Assembly: GCA_037576195.1 (NCBI GenBank)
Contig: CM075102.1
Location: 16,054,745 to 16,118,744, forward strand
Origin: Phytoseiulus persimilis
Taxonomy: Eukaryota > Arthropoda > Arachnida > Mesostigmata > Phytoseiidae
Reading direction: 5' to 3'
Length of the DNA stretch: 64,000 bases
Both the position numbers and the translations under genes were made by a program. Numbering within the stretch: the stretch's first letter is position 1; each line of letters opens with the position of its first letter. The notes beneath the pieces are model-generated. The model worked only from the letters and a program-made list of their open reading frames with translations. It was not told where the DNA came from and did no database searches. This document shows positions 1-9,095 of this stretch, one piece after another.

Positions 1-917
1 GACGAGGACAAACGTGAGCCAGTCGTGAAGTTCTCGTCCCAACTCGATGGTTAAATAGGAATACGGAACAATGAAGGCACCGCCAACGACAGTCTACGAC
101 ATTTTTCAGTATACAAGTCTAGGGGCAATGAATCGCGAGAGTTTCGAGACACCGAAAAGAGCTCAGTACCGCGAGCAGTTTCCAAACGAGGACAGGGAGA
201 TTTCTGAACGCTCGGAGAATTTCGATTCGAGTCCCATCATCCGGTGCCACCATGATACGAAGTTTGCCCTGGTCGCAAGGATAATTTAGGCCCCCGAATG
301 CGCTACCAATGCGAGCTCCTAATTGGCATGCAAGTTATCCATATTTGAAGTCCCAGCCTGGGGCTTTTTGACGGTATCCCTGAGAAGCTTCGTCTCCGTC
401 TCTCTAGTCACTTCATCCAATCTCAGCCCTCTTCTCTTGTGTCCGCAGCGCATTATTGCATTCGCGGCTCACTCTGCTATTATCCAGAGAGCCTGCCGCT
501 CGATACTTTCTTATCGAGATGCGGAGACAAGACGAAAAGACTACTCCCGATCGTCAGCCGTCTCCTACGGAAGCCTGCATCAGCTTCCTATGTAGATTCC
601 TGTCGAGGGCGTTCATGGAACTAGCTCGAGTAGATTGCCTTTCCATATCTTCGACCCTTATCTGAGTTTCGCGTTAACATATGTTGGCGAGAGCCACCGA
701 TCCCAATCGATTCGGGTGAGCACTTGTCGTGATCGAAATTCACCTTGGTTTTGATCTGAGAAGCCATTCCGTAAGTCTCACCAGCTCGGGCAAAGCGGAG
801 GAGTTGAGCAATGTGAACACGAAACTCTGTGGTGTTGCATCGGTTCCGATAAGTCTCCTCTATCTTTGAGGCTCGTCAACGGGAAACAGGACTACCATTT
901 TTCAAGCTTGACTCGAT
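1..917. other. No recognisable gene
   Basis: Only overlapping short reading frames of 60-90 codons are present, with no recognisable domain or convincing codon bias. The last ~200 bases lead into the ionotropic-receptor ORF and may hold its promoter, but I see no clear TATA or initiator element. Confidence 0.5.
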
Positions 918-2633
918 GTGCTTGGGAGAACGAGTCAGCTGGAACCGATGAACTTCCCGAAGTCGACGCTCCTTTTTCTATTCTATTTCTCCATAGGAAT
1001 CTCCTGTGGCAAGGACACTCACCCCGATTCTAACCTGGTCGTCGGATCCATACTGGACTTCATAAAAACTCAGGGTATTCCTGAGATTGGTGTGTTAGTT
1101 GTAGACATGGGCGGCACTCTCACTCCGGGATCCTTGAGACTCGGTACGAGCTTTCTCTCGGAGCCCAAACTAAAAAAGCCATTCCGAAGCGCTGGTCGTA
1201 CTCTACTCCCCGTTTTCCTGAACGCGCTCGCTGTGAATTTGGCTATCGTGACGGTGTTCGACGATCCATACCCTTACTACCTTCCGGATCTTACTCACAA
1301 CATACAACACAAGTGCATACTACAAGTGATTCACATTGAAAACCGAGTTCACCTCATTTCGAGTGGCGCCTCAATGGTGTGGATGAGCCGTTCGAGTCCG
1401 AAATTACATTGCCCCAGGAAATATGATAATTTGTTCTCGAGATGGTCCCGGAAAGCCTCCGACTCTTGCCCGAAATCTGAATTGGATTGTCGTCTGACTC
1501 GAGTTCGGATGGAAACGACAATCGCGCAGAAATACTCCATGCTCCGGCTCTGGTTAACGATAAAATGCAATGACTCGGAAACAGAGCTCGACTACGAAGC
1601 TCCACCCGTTTCACAGTTGACTTTGAAGGGAACCCTCCTGGGGCACATGCGCTTGAAGTATCGCGTGATTGACAACGAAATACTCGAATGCAACCAATTG
1701 ATCCCTCGGTCGTTCACAGACGTTTCCACTCTTCTCATGCCCTTCAAGTTGGAGGTCTGGATTTTGACCATCGTACTCGTTTTGCAGCTCGCAGCAATGT
1801 TGGCCTTGTTTCAGAGGCGTCTCATGCGCAGAGCCGTTTGGCAGATAATTTTCAATTTCATTTCTGCGACGGGAATCGACGTGAGCTGTCGCAGCTACTC
1901 CGTCTTGACTCTGGCGTGCAGTGTGGCATCAATGACATTCCTGCTTTCCACGGTATATTCGAACTGTGTGATGTCGTTCTTCCTGAAGATTGCGGAGCAC
2001 GCCGAAATCGACGAAGCATTCGACTGCCGCTACGCGCGGCTTTGCTCCGCTCATTTCTCCAAAGGGATGATCAATGGCAACAGGGCATATTGCGGCATAC
2101 CTGAGCACCTGAAACTCACCCTAAACAAACCGCTACGTCGAGTTATGTTCAGCAATCAGTCCAAGATGGCTCTCTCCTCGGGAGAGTGCTTCTGGCGGCT
2201 GTCGAGATCGTTCGCTCGCTCGCTGACATTATACTCCGACTCGGCTGTGCAATTGCTTCCTCCTCTGGTTCAATCCAGCAGGAATTTCGATCGACTCCTC
2301 AATCATGGGATCATCTCTTCTCGGAGGTTTGAGCGCCTGGACGTTATTGTAGAGCGCGAGGCGTCGATCGCGCTCCTGGATGACATGTTTCTAAAGATGA
2401 GCCTCAAAATATCGAGCGTACCAACCGAATGGGATAAATACACGAGTTTCGAGTCACTTGACGAATGGTTCGACATGGAAAGTTTCAACAAACTTCTACC
2501 GGTCACTGAGAGCTGCGCTGTTCTGGTTCTGTGTGTCCTGGCAGTTGAGCTCGCAGTTCAAATCCGAGGGAACTGGTTGAGACAAGCTTATTTTCGAGTT
2601 GAGTCTGTCCTCATGAGAAATATCTCCAAGTAA
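918..2633 (+). CDS. Ionotropic-receptor-like ligand-gated channel
   Basis: A single uninterrupted frame of 571 codons. The real start may be the second in-frame ATG at 948, because it opens directly into a signal peptide (MNFPKSTLLFLFYFSIGIS). The layout is that of the ionotropic receptor branch of the glutamate-receptor superfamily. An extracellular region with a split ligand-binding lobe comes first, then a first membrane helix around residues 279-298 (starting VWILTIVLVL). A pore/second-helix block follows at about 325-355. Then come a long extracellular second lobe with paired cysteines and a last helix around 530-550. The family mediates chemo-, thermo- or hygrosensation in protostomes. 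The protein is very divergent and I see no clear conserved glutamate-binding arginine, so it is probably a lineage-specific chemoreceptor and not an iGluR. No introns and no obvious AATAAA soon after the stop. It could be a recent pseudogene only if the promoter is dead; the frame itself is intact. Confidence 0.82.
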   Translation: MLGRTSQLEPMNFPKSTLLFLFYFSIGISCGKDTHPDSNLVVGSILDFIKTQGIPEIGVLVVDMGGTLTPGSLRLGTSFLSEPKLKKPFRSAGRTLLPVFLNALAVNLAIVTVFDDPYPYYLPDLTHNIQHKCILQVIHIENRVHLISSGASMVWMSRSSPKLHCPRKYDNLFSRWSRKASDSCPKSELDCRLTRVRMETTIAQKYSMLRLWLTIKCNDSETELDYEAPPVSQLTLKGTLLGHMRLKYRVIDNEILECNQLIPRSFTDVSTLLMPFKLEVWILTIVLVLQLAAMLALFQRRLMRRAVWQIIFNFISATGIDVSCRSYSVLTLACSVASMTFLLSTVYSNCVMSFFLKIAEHAEIDEAFDCRYARLCSAHFSKGMINGNRAYCGIPEHLKLTLNKPLRRVMFSNQSKMALSSGECFWRLSRSFARSLTLYSDSAVQLLPPLVQSSRNFDRLLNHGIISSRRFERLDVIVEREASIALLDDMFLKMSLKISSVPTEWDKYTSFESLDEWFDMESFNKLLPVTESCAVLVLCVLAVELAVQIRGNWLRQAYFRVESVLMRNISK

Positions 2634-3254
2634 CTCGTTCGAATGGGCTGAAACCGCACCTCCTTCGGAGTCCATATACATCACGACACCAGTGCATTCG
2701 CTTCGAATGCGGTGGAATCTTCGAGTGCAATGATGGTTTTGGAGCGAACTCGAATGTCGATTTCCTGTAGCTTACGGCTGACTGGGATCCGAAGGGTCTG
2801 GGGGTTTCGTGTCCAATGTCACGGATTTTGATGATATTCACGGAGGATGATCCTTAGGTCGAGCTGAGCTCTCCGCGCAATATTCAGCCCTCGCGGACTT
2901 CTCGTTGTCCTAAAACAAGATAAAGAAAATGCCAGAAAGAAAACTAAAAATGGTAATTCCTCGAGAACCATTGATGCTACTGCGACGAGCTTTTTTTCTG
3001 GAAAGCTCTCGACGAGGGCCCTCCTCTGACGAAGACAGATCGAAATTCAGACGGCTTCTTCTATGACTTTGTGCTCGGAAGTAGCCTTTCCCGTGGTCGC
3101 GCCACCCTGTAATATGGCTCAAAATGTAGCTCTTTGGCCCCCCTGCACACTCCGAAAGTATCACCGAGATCGGAGTGGTACTTCATACTTAAATCGGTAA
3201 AAGTAACATGTCGACCAGACTCGTAAGCTCTCGTGGAATTCTCCGGAGACTCTC
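2634..3254. other. Intergenic, no gene seen
   Basis: Holds the 3' flank of the receptor gene and only short antisense frames under 90 codons. Just before 3271 the sequence becomes repetitive (variants of CTCGTGGA), leading into the repeat array. Confidence 0.5.
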
Positions 3255-3270
3255 GTGGACACTCCTGAAT

Positions 3271-4578
3271 GGTCGCCTGGACACTCGTGGATACTCTTCG
3301 ACCTCGGAATCACCTACCAAGACCCTAAAAAGTATGTTCAGATCGATCCCAGAATCCCTTCAATAGACCACCAAAAGTATGGTCATATCGATCCCGGAAT
3401 CACCTCCATAGACCCCAAAAGTATGGTCAGATCGATCCCGGAATCACCTCCATGGACCCCAAAAGTATGATCAGGTTGACCTAGGAATCACCTCCATAGA
3501 CCCTCAAAAGTATGGTCAGATCGATCCCGGAATCACCTCCATGGACCCCAAAAGTATGATCAGGTTGACCTAGGAATCACCTCCATAGACCCTCAAAAGT
3601 ATGGTCAGATCGACCTAGGAATCACCTCCATAGACCCTCAAAAGTATGGTCAGATCGACCTGGGAATCACCTCCATAGACCCTCAAAAGTATGGTCAGAT
3701 CGACCTAGGAATAACCTCCATAGACCCCCAAAAGTATGGTCAGGTCGATCCCGGAATCATCTCCAAAGACCCTCAGAAGTATGATCAGGTTGACCTTCTT
3801 TGCAGGGGACCCGCAAGGGAGCGTCCTCCCAGGTCGATCTGACCATACTTTTGAGGGTCTATGGAGGTCATTCCTGGATCGATATGACCATACTTTTAGG
3901 GTCTATGGAGGTGATTCCTAGGTCGATCTGACCATACTTTTGAGGGTCTATGGAGGTGATTCCTGGATCGATATGACCATACTTTTAGGGTCTATGGAGG
4001 TGATTCCTAGGTCGATCTGACCATACTTTTGAGGGTCTATGGAGGTGATTCCTGGATCGATATGACCATACTTTTAGGGTCTATGGAGGTGATTCCTAGG
4101 TCGATCTGACCATACTTTTGAGGGTCTATGGAGGTGATTCCTAGGTCGATCTGACCATACTTTTGAGGGTCTATGGAGGTGATTCCTGGATCGATATGAC
4201 CATACTTTTAGGGTCTATGAAGGTGATTCCTAGGTCGATCTGACCATACTTTTGAGGGTCTATGGAGGTGATTCCTAGGTCGATCTGACCATACTTTTGA
4301 GGGTCTATGGAGGTGATTCCTGGATCGATATGACCATACTTTTAGGGTCTATGGAGGTGATTCCTAGGTCGATCTGACCATACTTTTGAGGGTCTATGGA
4401 GGTGATTCCTAGGTCGATCTGACCATACTTTTGAGGGTCTATGGAGGTGATTCCTAGGTCAACCTGATCATACTTTTGGGGTCCATGGAGGTGATTCCGG
4501 GATCGGTATGACCATACTTTTGGTGGTCTATTGAAGTGATTCTGGGATCGAAGAGTATCCACGAGTGTCCAGGCGACC
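3271..4578. repeat. 1.3-kb palindrome made of a ~45-bp tandem repeat
   Basis: About 11 copies of a 44-46-bp unit on the left (to ~3796) carry the phrase AAAAGTATGGTCAG, CACCTCCATAGACCC and a GATCGA variant. About 16 copies on the right (~3836-4578) carry the same unit in reverse complement (CTGACCATACTTTTGAGGG). The two arms are separated by ~40 unique bases. The outer ends match perfectly over 31 bp: 3271-3301 is the reverse complement of 4548-4578. In the right arm, units ending CCTAGGTCGATCTG and CCTGGATCGATATG alternate, giving a partial ~89-bp dimer. Long inverted arms made of internal tandem repeats resemble foldback-type elements. Short frames across it are repeat artefacts, not genes. 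Confidence 0.93.
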
Positions 4579-4579
4579 C

Positions 4580-5243
4580 TTCGAATCCCAAAATCTTTGA
4601 TTCCGAGCTAGTTAGATCGGAATTTGAGGCTGACTTTCGTGTGAGAATCACTGACTGGAGGGGTGATTCCAAGGCCAATCTGACCATTATTTTTCAATTC
4701 TGTAGGGGTGATTCCGAGACCAATCTGACCATACTTTTCTGGGTATAAATTAGTGACTCCGGTGTCCATCTGACCCTACTTTCCGAGGTCCATGGACGTG
4801 AATTCGGAGTCGATCTGACTATCCTCCTCGAAGGTATGGAACTGATTCGGGGGTCCGTCTGACCATTTTTTTCCTGGCTCTATGGGGGTGATTCCAGGAT
4901 CGATCTGACCATACATTTGAGGGTCTATTGGAGTGACCAGCCGGCCGGGCTGTGCGCGGTTGGACGGCATCGAGGCTCTTTCTTCACTGGGTCAGCATCA
5001 TTCCTGACACCATCTCCTCTTTCGGTTGAGTGGTACATGTTGTTATGGTCAGATAGACTCCCCAATCACCTTCTCAAAATCAGGAAAGTATGGTCAGGTC
5101 GATCCTGGATTCACCCCTCCAAACTTGAATAAGTAATGGTCAGATTGGTCTCGGCATCATCCCTCCAGTCAGTGATTCTCAAACGAAAGTCAGCCTCAAA
5201 TTCCGATCTTATTAGCTCAGAATCAGAGATTTTGGGATTCGAA
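4580..5243. repeat. Second adjoining palindrome with diverged repeats and unique core
   Basis: Positions 4580-4667 and 5157-5243 are near-perfect reverse complements (TTCGAATCCCAAAATC at the outer end, a GAATCACTGACTGGAGG phrase at the inner end). Between them lie diverged ~45-bp units (GATCTGACCAT on the left, ATGGTCAG on the right). In the centre, about 4930-5060, is a unique core including CACTGGGTCAGCA and GGTACATGTTGTTATGGT. The same core recurs near 61150-61250, so this is a dispersed repetitive element and not a local accident. It abuts the 1.3-kb palindrome with no gap. Confidence 0.88.
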
Positions 5244-5771
5244 CCCGTAACCGAGATTTTGCGCCCTTGCCTGGACCCTTACCCTTACCGAGAGATAAGG
5301 ACTCGCCGGACCCGTGGATTTTCGCGACCCCTAATCGTAACGCTGCTCATGTGACGCCCCTCACCTATGCGATCATTAGAGATATCCAGATCGGAGGCAG
5401 GTCATGTGATCTGAACTCGAGCTGTGTATGATACGTATCAGATCCTGGGAGAAGGGCTCGCAATCGAGAACAGAACCGGAGGCGAAGCTCTCTCATTCGA
5501 GTTCATTGAATTGGAAATTTTCATTCAGCAACCGATGGTTGACATCTATTCCAGTCTTGACTGGTAACAACCCGTGTGGGAGCCTGGTGCCGAGCCAGAC
5601 TCAGTCTGATGGGGTTATCTCAGACCTCAGATAATCGCGAAAACATCAGCATCAGATTGAAGGTCTTCCTAGCACATGGAAATTCTCGAAGATCAGCTTC
5701 GTTGAGATCTTCTGATCTCGTCGAAGGTACAGCTCAGACCAGTGCGTGAAGGCTTTCACATATACGTGATG
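5244..5771. other. Intergenic, no gene seen
   Basis: Unique-looking sequence with short frames only. It separates the palindromic repeats from the terminal-inverted-repeat element and shows no recognisable motif. Confidence 0.45.
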
Positions 5772-6508
5772 ACTAGAGACGCCATATGACCAGACATGTC
5801 CTTGTCCGTCCGGTTTCCGGGATTTCAGGGGAGAATGTACGTTTTCTGAGATTTTAGGAAAAAAGGTCCGAAGTTCGGGATCCTCGAAGATAATTCTCCA
5901 TTGTTAAGAGATCGAAGCAAACCCAGTTGGATTCCAAGCCCTTCCGAGAGCAAATGCCCTGCTCTAGAGAGCATTTAGCGTGAGAGAGCGCCCGCGGACG
6001 GCTGAACGTCGTCACAGACCGCTGTTTCGTCGGCTAGCGGACTTATAGTGATGAGAAAGTTGCCGACGCCAACCCCGTGCGAGCATAGCTAGAATCTCCC
6101 CGTGGCGGACTCAGAGCTTGAGTTCCCCACGTAAAGACATATTTCCAGAAGAAAAAAAACTGAAAAATACTCCATGCTCGAATGACATTGTGTCGGGAAA
6201 TACTCCGAGTGAAGTCCCTCTAGATACTCGAACTTGGAGAGATCTCGATGAAAAAAATCGGTGTTCAGAGGAACAGATGATGGATATAACCGAAGAGCGA
6301 GTGAAGCTCTGACTTCTCATCCTGGTACTTGAGACTCATCAACGCTGCAAGGAATGAGAGAAACATATTGAAGCTTTAGCCCCTTCCATTCATATAAATT
6401 GGTGGATCTGGAAATGTCCGGTTTGATGTCCGGTTTTGGCACTGATGTCCTGTCCGGACCATGTCCGGTTTTCATGGAAAAAATGTGCGGTCATATGGCG
6501 TCTCTAGT
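5772..6508. mobile_element. Non-autonomous element with terminal inverted repeats
   Basis: The first 20 bases, ACTAGAGACGCCATATGACC (5772-5791), are repeated exactly in reverse complement at 6489-6508. The match continues imperfectly inward (ACAT, then C/T-rich). The four bases GATG occur immediately outside both ends, consistent with a 4-bp target duplication. Just inside the right end (about 6415-6475) the motif TGTCCGG occurs four times, often followed by TTT. A related GTCCGTCCGGTTT lies inside the left end. Subterminal motif clusters of this kind are common transposase-binding sites in cut-and-paste elements. No transposase is encoded; the longest internal frames are under 70 codons. The superfamily cannot be assigned from sequence alone. 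Confidence 0.72.
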
Positions 6509-6795
6509 GATGACAAAAGACTAAGAGTTCTTCTCACCGTCGCCCTTCCCAGAACGAGAGTGGCTATGCAGAACATTCCAGATTCAATCTTCGTCACCCT
6601 CGACTCAAGAGAAAAGCCGTTGGACGGCGAGGCAAGAACTACATCCCATGCATGCGCTCGGTCAGGGCGGACGTGTCTCCCACCGCCTCAACAAGTCTAC
6701 CCGAAGACGTATTCAAAAGTGACTAGTCGGCCAGTTTTCATCGGCGCTTCGGTCGCTTTCTGTTTCTGCCATTTGAGCGCTGCAGTGAGCTTTCG

Positions 6796-7332
6796 GTGGT
6801 TCACTCCGGTTTATTTCACATGGAACTCTCACCGTCGCTCGTGAACTCGATGGCTTCCTCTGAGCCAGGCGCTCGGCGATCTGCGCGAATCTCCCGCCGA
6901 TCGCAACTCACGGCGGGAGGAGCGCAACTGACCGCCCCACCTGTCGGACGAGTCAGAGAACAGGCGCTTCTCAAGAAGAGTCCTCCGCGGAGACAACTCC
7001 GGCCTGAAGAAGTTTGGACTCCAGTTCCGTCCGTCCAAGGCGTTGCAGAAGCGGTGGTTCCCAATAAATACCGGTTGCGTGAACCAGTTTTGGCCAGGGG
7101 AGCGCGGATGACGGCTCCACCTGCCACAGGCGTTCGAGAAACGTCGAGTGACCGAGAGAGTCCTCTGCGAGTCTCGAAACGCGCCCGAGGACCCTCTCCT
7201 GTTGAGGAAACGGGAGCCCGTAGTGAGGAAGCTCTCCGAACTCGACTCCCTTCACGAGGAAGGCTGATGACGGTCCGATCTCTCGCAGGCCTCCGAGATA
7301 CGGAAACCAGGAAGAAGGTTCAAGCCGAGTAG
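6796..7332 (+). CDS. Unrecognised arginine-rich protein (hypothetical)
   Basis: A 178-codon frame; a likelier start is the ATG at 6820, giving MELSPSLVNSMASS. I do not recognise it. It is rich in Arg, Ser, Pro and Glu and carries a loose internal repeat: LTAPPVGRVRE, MTAPPATGVRE and MTVRSLAGLRD recur at roughly 55-60-residue spacing, each followed by a basic stretch. That suggests internal duplication of a disordered basic protein. A poly(A) signal AATAAA lies at 7412-7417, 80 bases past the stop. There is no signal peptide or membrane segment. An antisense frame of 156 codons (6971-7441) overlaps it, so chance cannot be excluded. Confidence 0.35.
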   Translation: MVHSGLFHMELSPSLVNSMASSEPGARRSARISRRSQLTAGGAQLTAPPVGRVREQALLKKSPPRRQLRPEEVWTPVPSVQGVAEAVVPNKYRLREPVLARGARMTAPPATGVRETSSDRESPLRVSKRARGPSPVEETGARSEEALRTRLPSRGRLMTVRSLAGLRDTETRKKVQAE

Positions 7333-8767
7333 CATCGCCTTGATCACTATGAACTCCCGTGCGATACCGTGCCTGCGGAGGGTCGGTATCGTGCTCGCGA
7401 TCTGGAATCGGAATAAATCCGAGTTTTACAGGTTCTATCAATATTCGTCGTTTTCCTTTTTTAAAACTTCCCCCTAGATCCCTCCTTTTCCATCACCATA
7501 ATCCTTATTTTCCACTCTGTCGTTTCTCTTCTTCCCTTCTCGTGGGCCAGCGTGGCCGCCAGGGTCGCATTCGGAGGCAGACGAGGAAGAAGAAATTGTC
7601 TAACGTGTTTTTTCGGAGAGCCATTTATTCATCAATTCTTTCTTTATCGTTAGAACCCAGCCAATAAAAGCCAAAGTTTCGGAACTAGTTCCAATTAACA
7701 CCAGACGCTTTGATGGCTTTCCCAGGCCGCGACTAGAAACGACTCAAAACGGTCTCGGATAGCCTTCTCAATCTACGCATCTAAGTTCAATCCAAGTTTA
7801 AAGTTGTCACCGAACTCGCTTCCTCGATTCGGAGCCCACTCTTAGGTTGCTGCTGAGGAGTCATGCCTCTCTCCAATGTTCACCCCCTCCCCCAATATGC
7901 GCCCCGTTCGTTTTGGTAGTGCAGATGATTCTTGAGTGAATTGTCGCGAAAACAGGTTCGACATCATGAGGAGCGATGAAGAATACCGCGAGTACTTTGT
8001 GAGAACTCCAATCAGGCTTAAGTTGAAACGCCCCGAGTCGATTGCGTGGTGCGTACCCAACAAATATTCTGTGTAATTGATTCATTCCAAGTTCGAATTG
8101 AGTTTCTAGCAAATGATCTGAGAGCTGCGAGAAATGCCAGTGTTTGCTGTTCTGGACTCCTTGATCACGATCTCATGAACCCTTCGAGTCCCGTTCATCG
8201 GAGTTTTGAATCCAACTTGGACGGCGTATGAAGTCATGATCAAGAGCTCCATAACAACAGGCATGCTTCAGAGACTTCAGGAAAGATGCCCGGTTATTTT
8301 TCCTGTCTGATTGTCAGAGATCGCCCGTCTATTGATCTTTCCATCGTCCGCGTAATATTTGTATGATTAGATATTGGGAGCCAAAAACGCCGGAGAACTA
8401 CTCCCTGGTGATTATGATCGGAGTTCACGAAAATCTTCCTGAATAGGGCAACCGCTACGTAGTATTGGCCAAAAATATCACCGGAGACGGTGCGTGGATC
8501 TCTACAACCCACCCCCTTTACTTCGATTCCATTTTTGATGTCTGCGCCATCATGTCGCTCACTCGCATTACCTTCATCACGAGTTTCAGAGAGAGAGGGA
8601 AAGCACACACGAACATTTGGAATTCTTAAGTCGCATTCTCTTCCATGAAGTTCAGGTTGATTCCATTCAAGACACGAACGCAGAGAAACTCTACACGGAA
8701 TCCCTCAGATAACGAACCCTTCATTTGGCCAAATTATCCCCGAGATAACGGACCCCCCAGACAACCC
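7333..8767. other. No recognisable gene
   Basis: Contains AATAAA at 7412-7417 (possible 3' end of the preceding ORF) and another near 7666. The reading frames are short (up to 104 codons, minus strand near 8294-8608) and show no known domain. Confidence 0.4.
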
Positions 8768-9095
8768 CCCATACTTCTCGAAGTCCTTGGAGGTGATTCC
8801 GAGGTCGACTTGACCATATCCCTGGGGGTCCGTGGAGGTGAATCTAGGAGTCCACGGAAGCTGTTACCATTGTCCCGAATACCCTGGAATCCTTTGGATA
8901 ACGGTCCGCTCAGATGACGGGATCGCAGCTGCAGACCCGCATGCTATGACATCAAACAAGTGCGTTCCGTCGGAGGAACCAAGGAGCTAAGGAAAGTCGA
9001 TCATTGACCCCACCCCCCCCCCCCCCCCCCCAAAAAAGTATGGCCAGATGGATCCCTAAATTGCCTCCATAGACCCTCGGAAGAAAGTTATCCGA
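8768..9095. repeat. Degenerate copies of the ~45-bp repeat family around a 19-base C run
   Basis: Left part (about 8768-8850): TGGAGGTGATTCC and TTGACCATA-type units in the reverse orientation. Right part (about 9033-9085): AAAAAAGTATGGCCAG and GCCTCCATAGACCC in the forward orientation. The arrangement is again inverted, as in the 3.3-4.6-kb array. Between them, positions 9013-9031 are 19 consecutive C residues. This is an old, degraded member of the same palindromic family. Confidence 0.75.

Noticed and set aside
3271..4578. CRISPR-like array of direct repeats
   Set aside because: The units are contiguous with no unique spacers, the arms are inverted, and the DNA is clearly from an animal genome.
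5228..5243. GGGTTCGAATCCC on the minus strand, tRNA-like
   Set aside because: It is the outer end of the palindrome arm and recurs without tRNA structure in the other arm.
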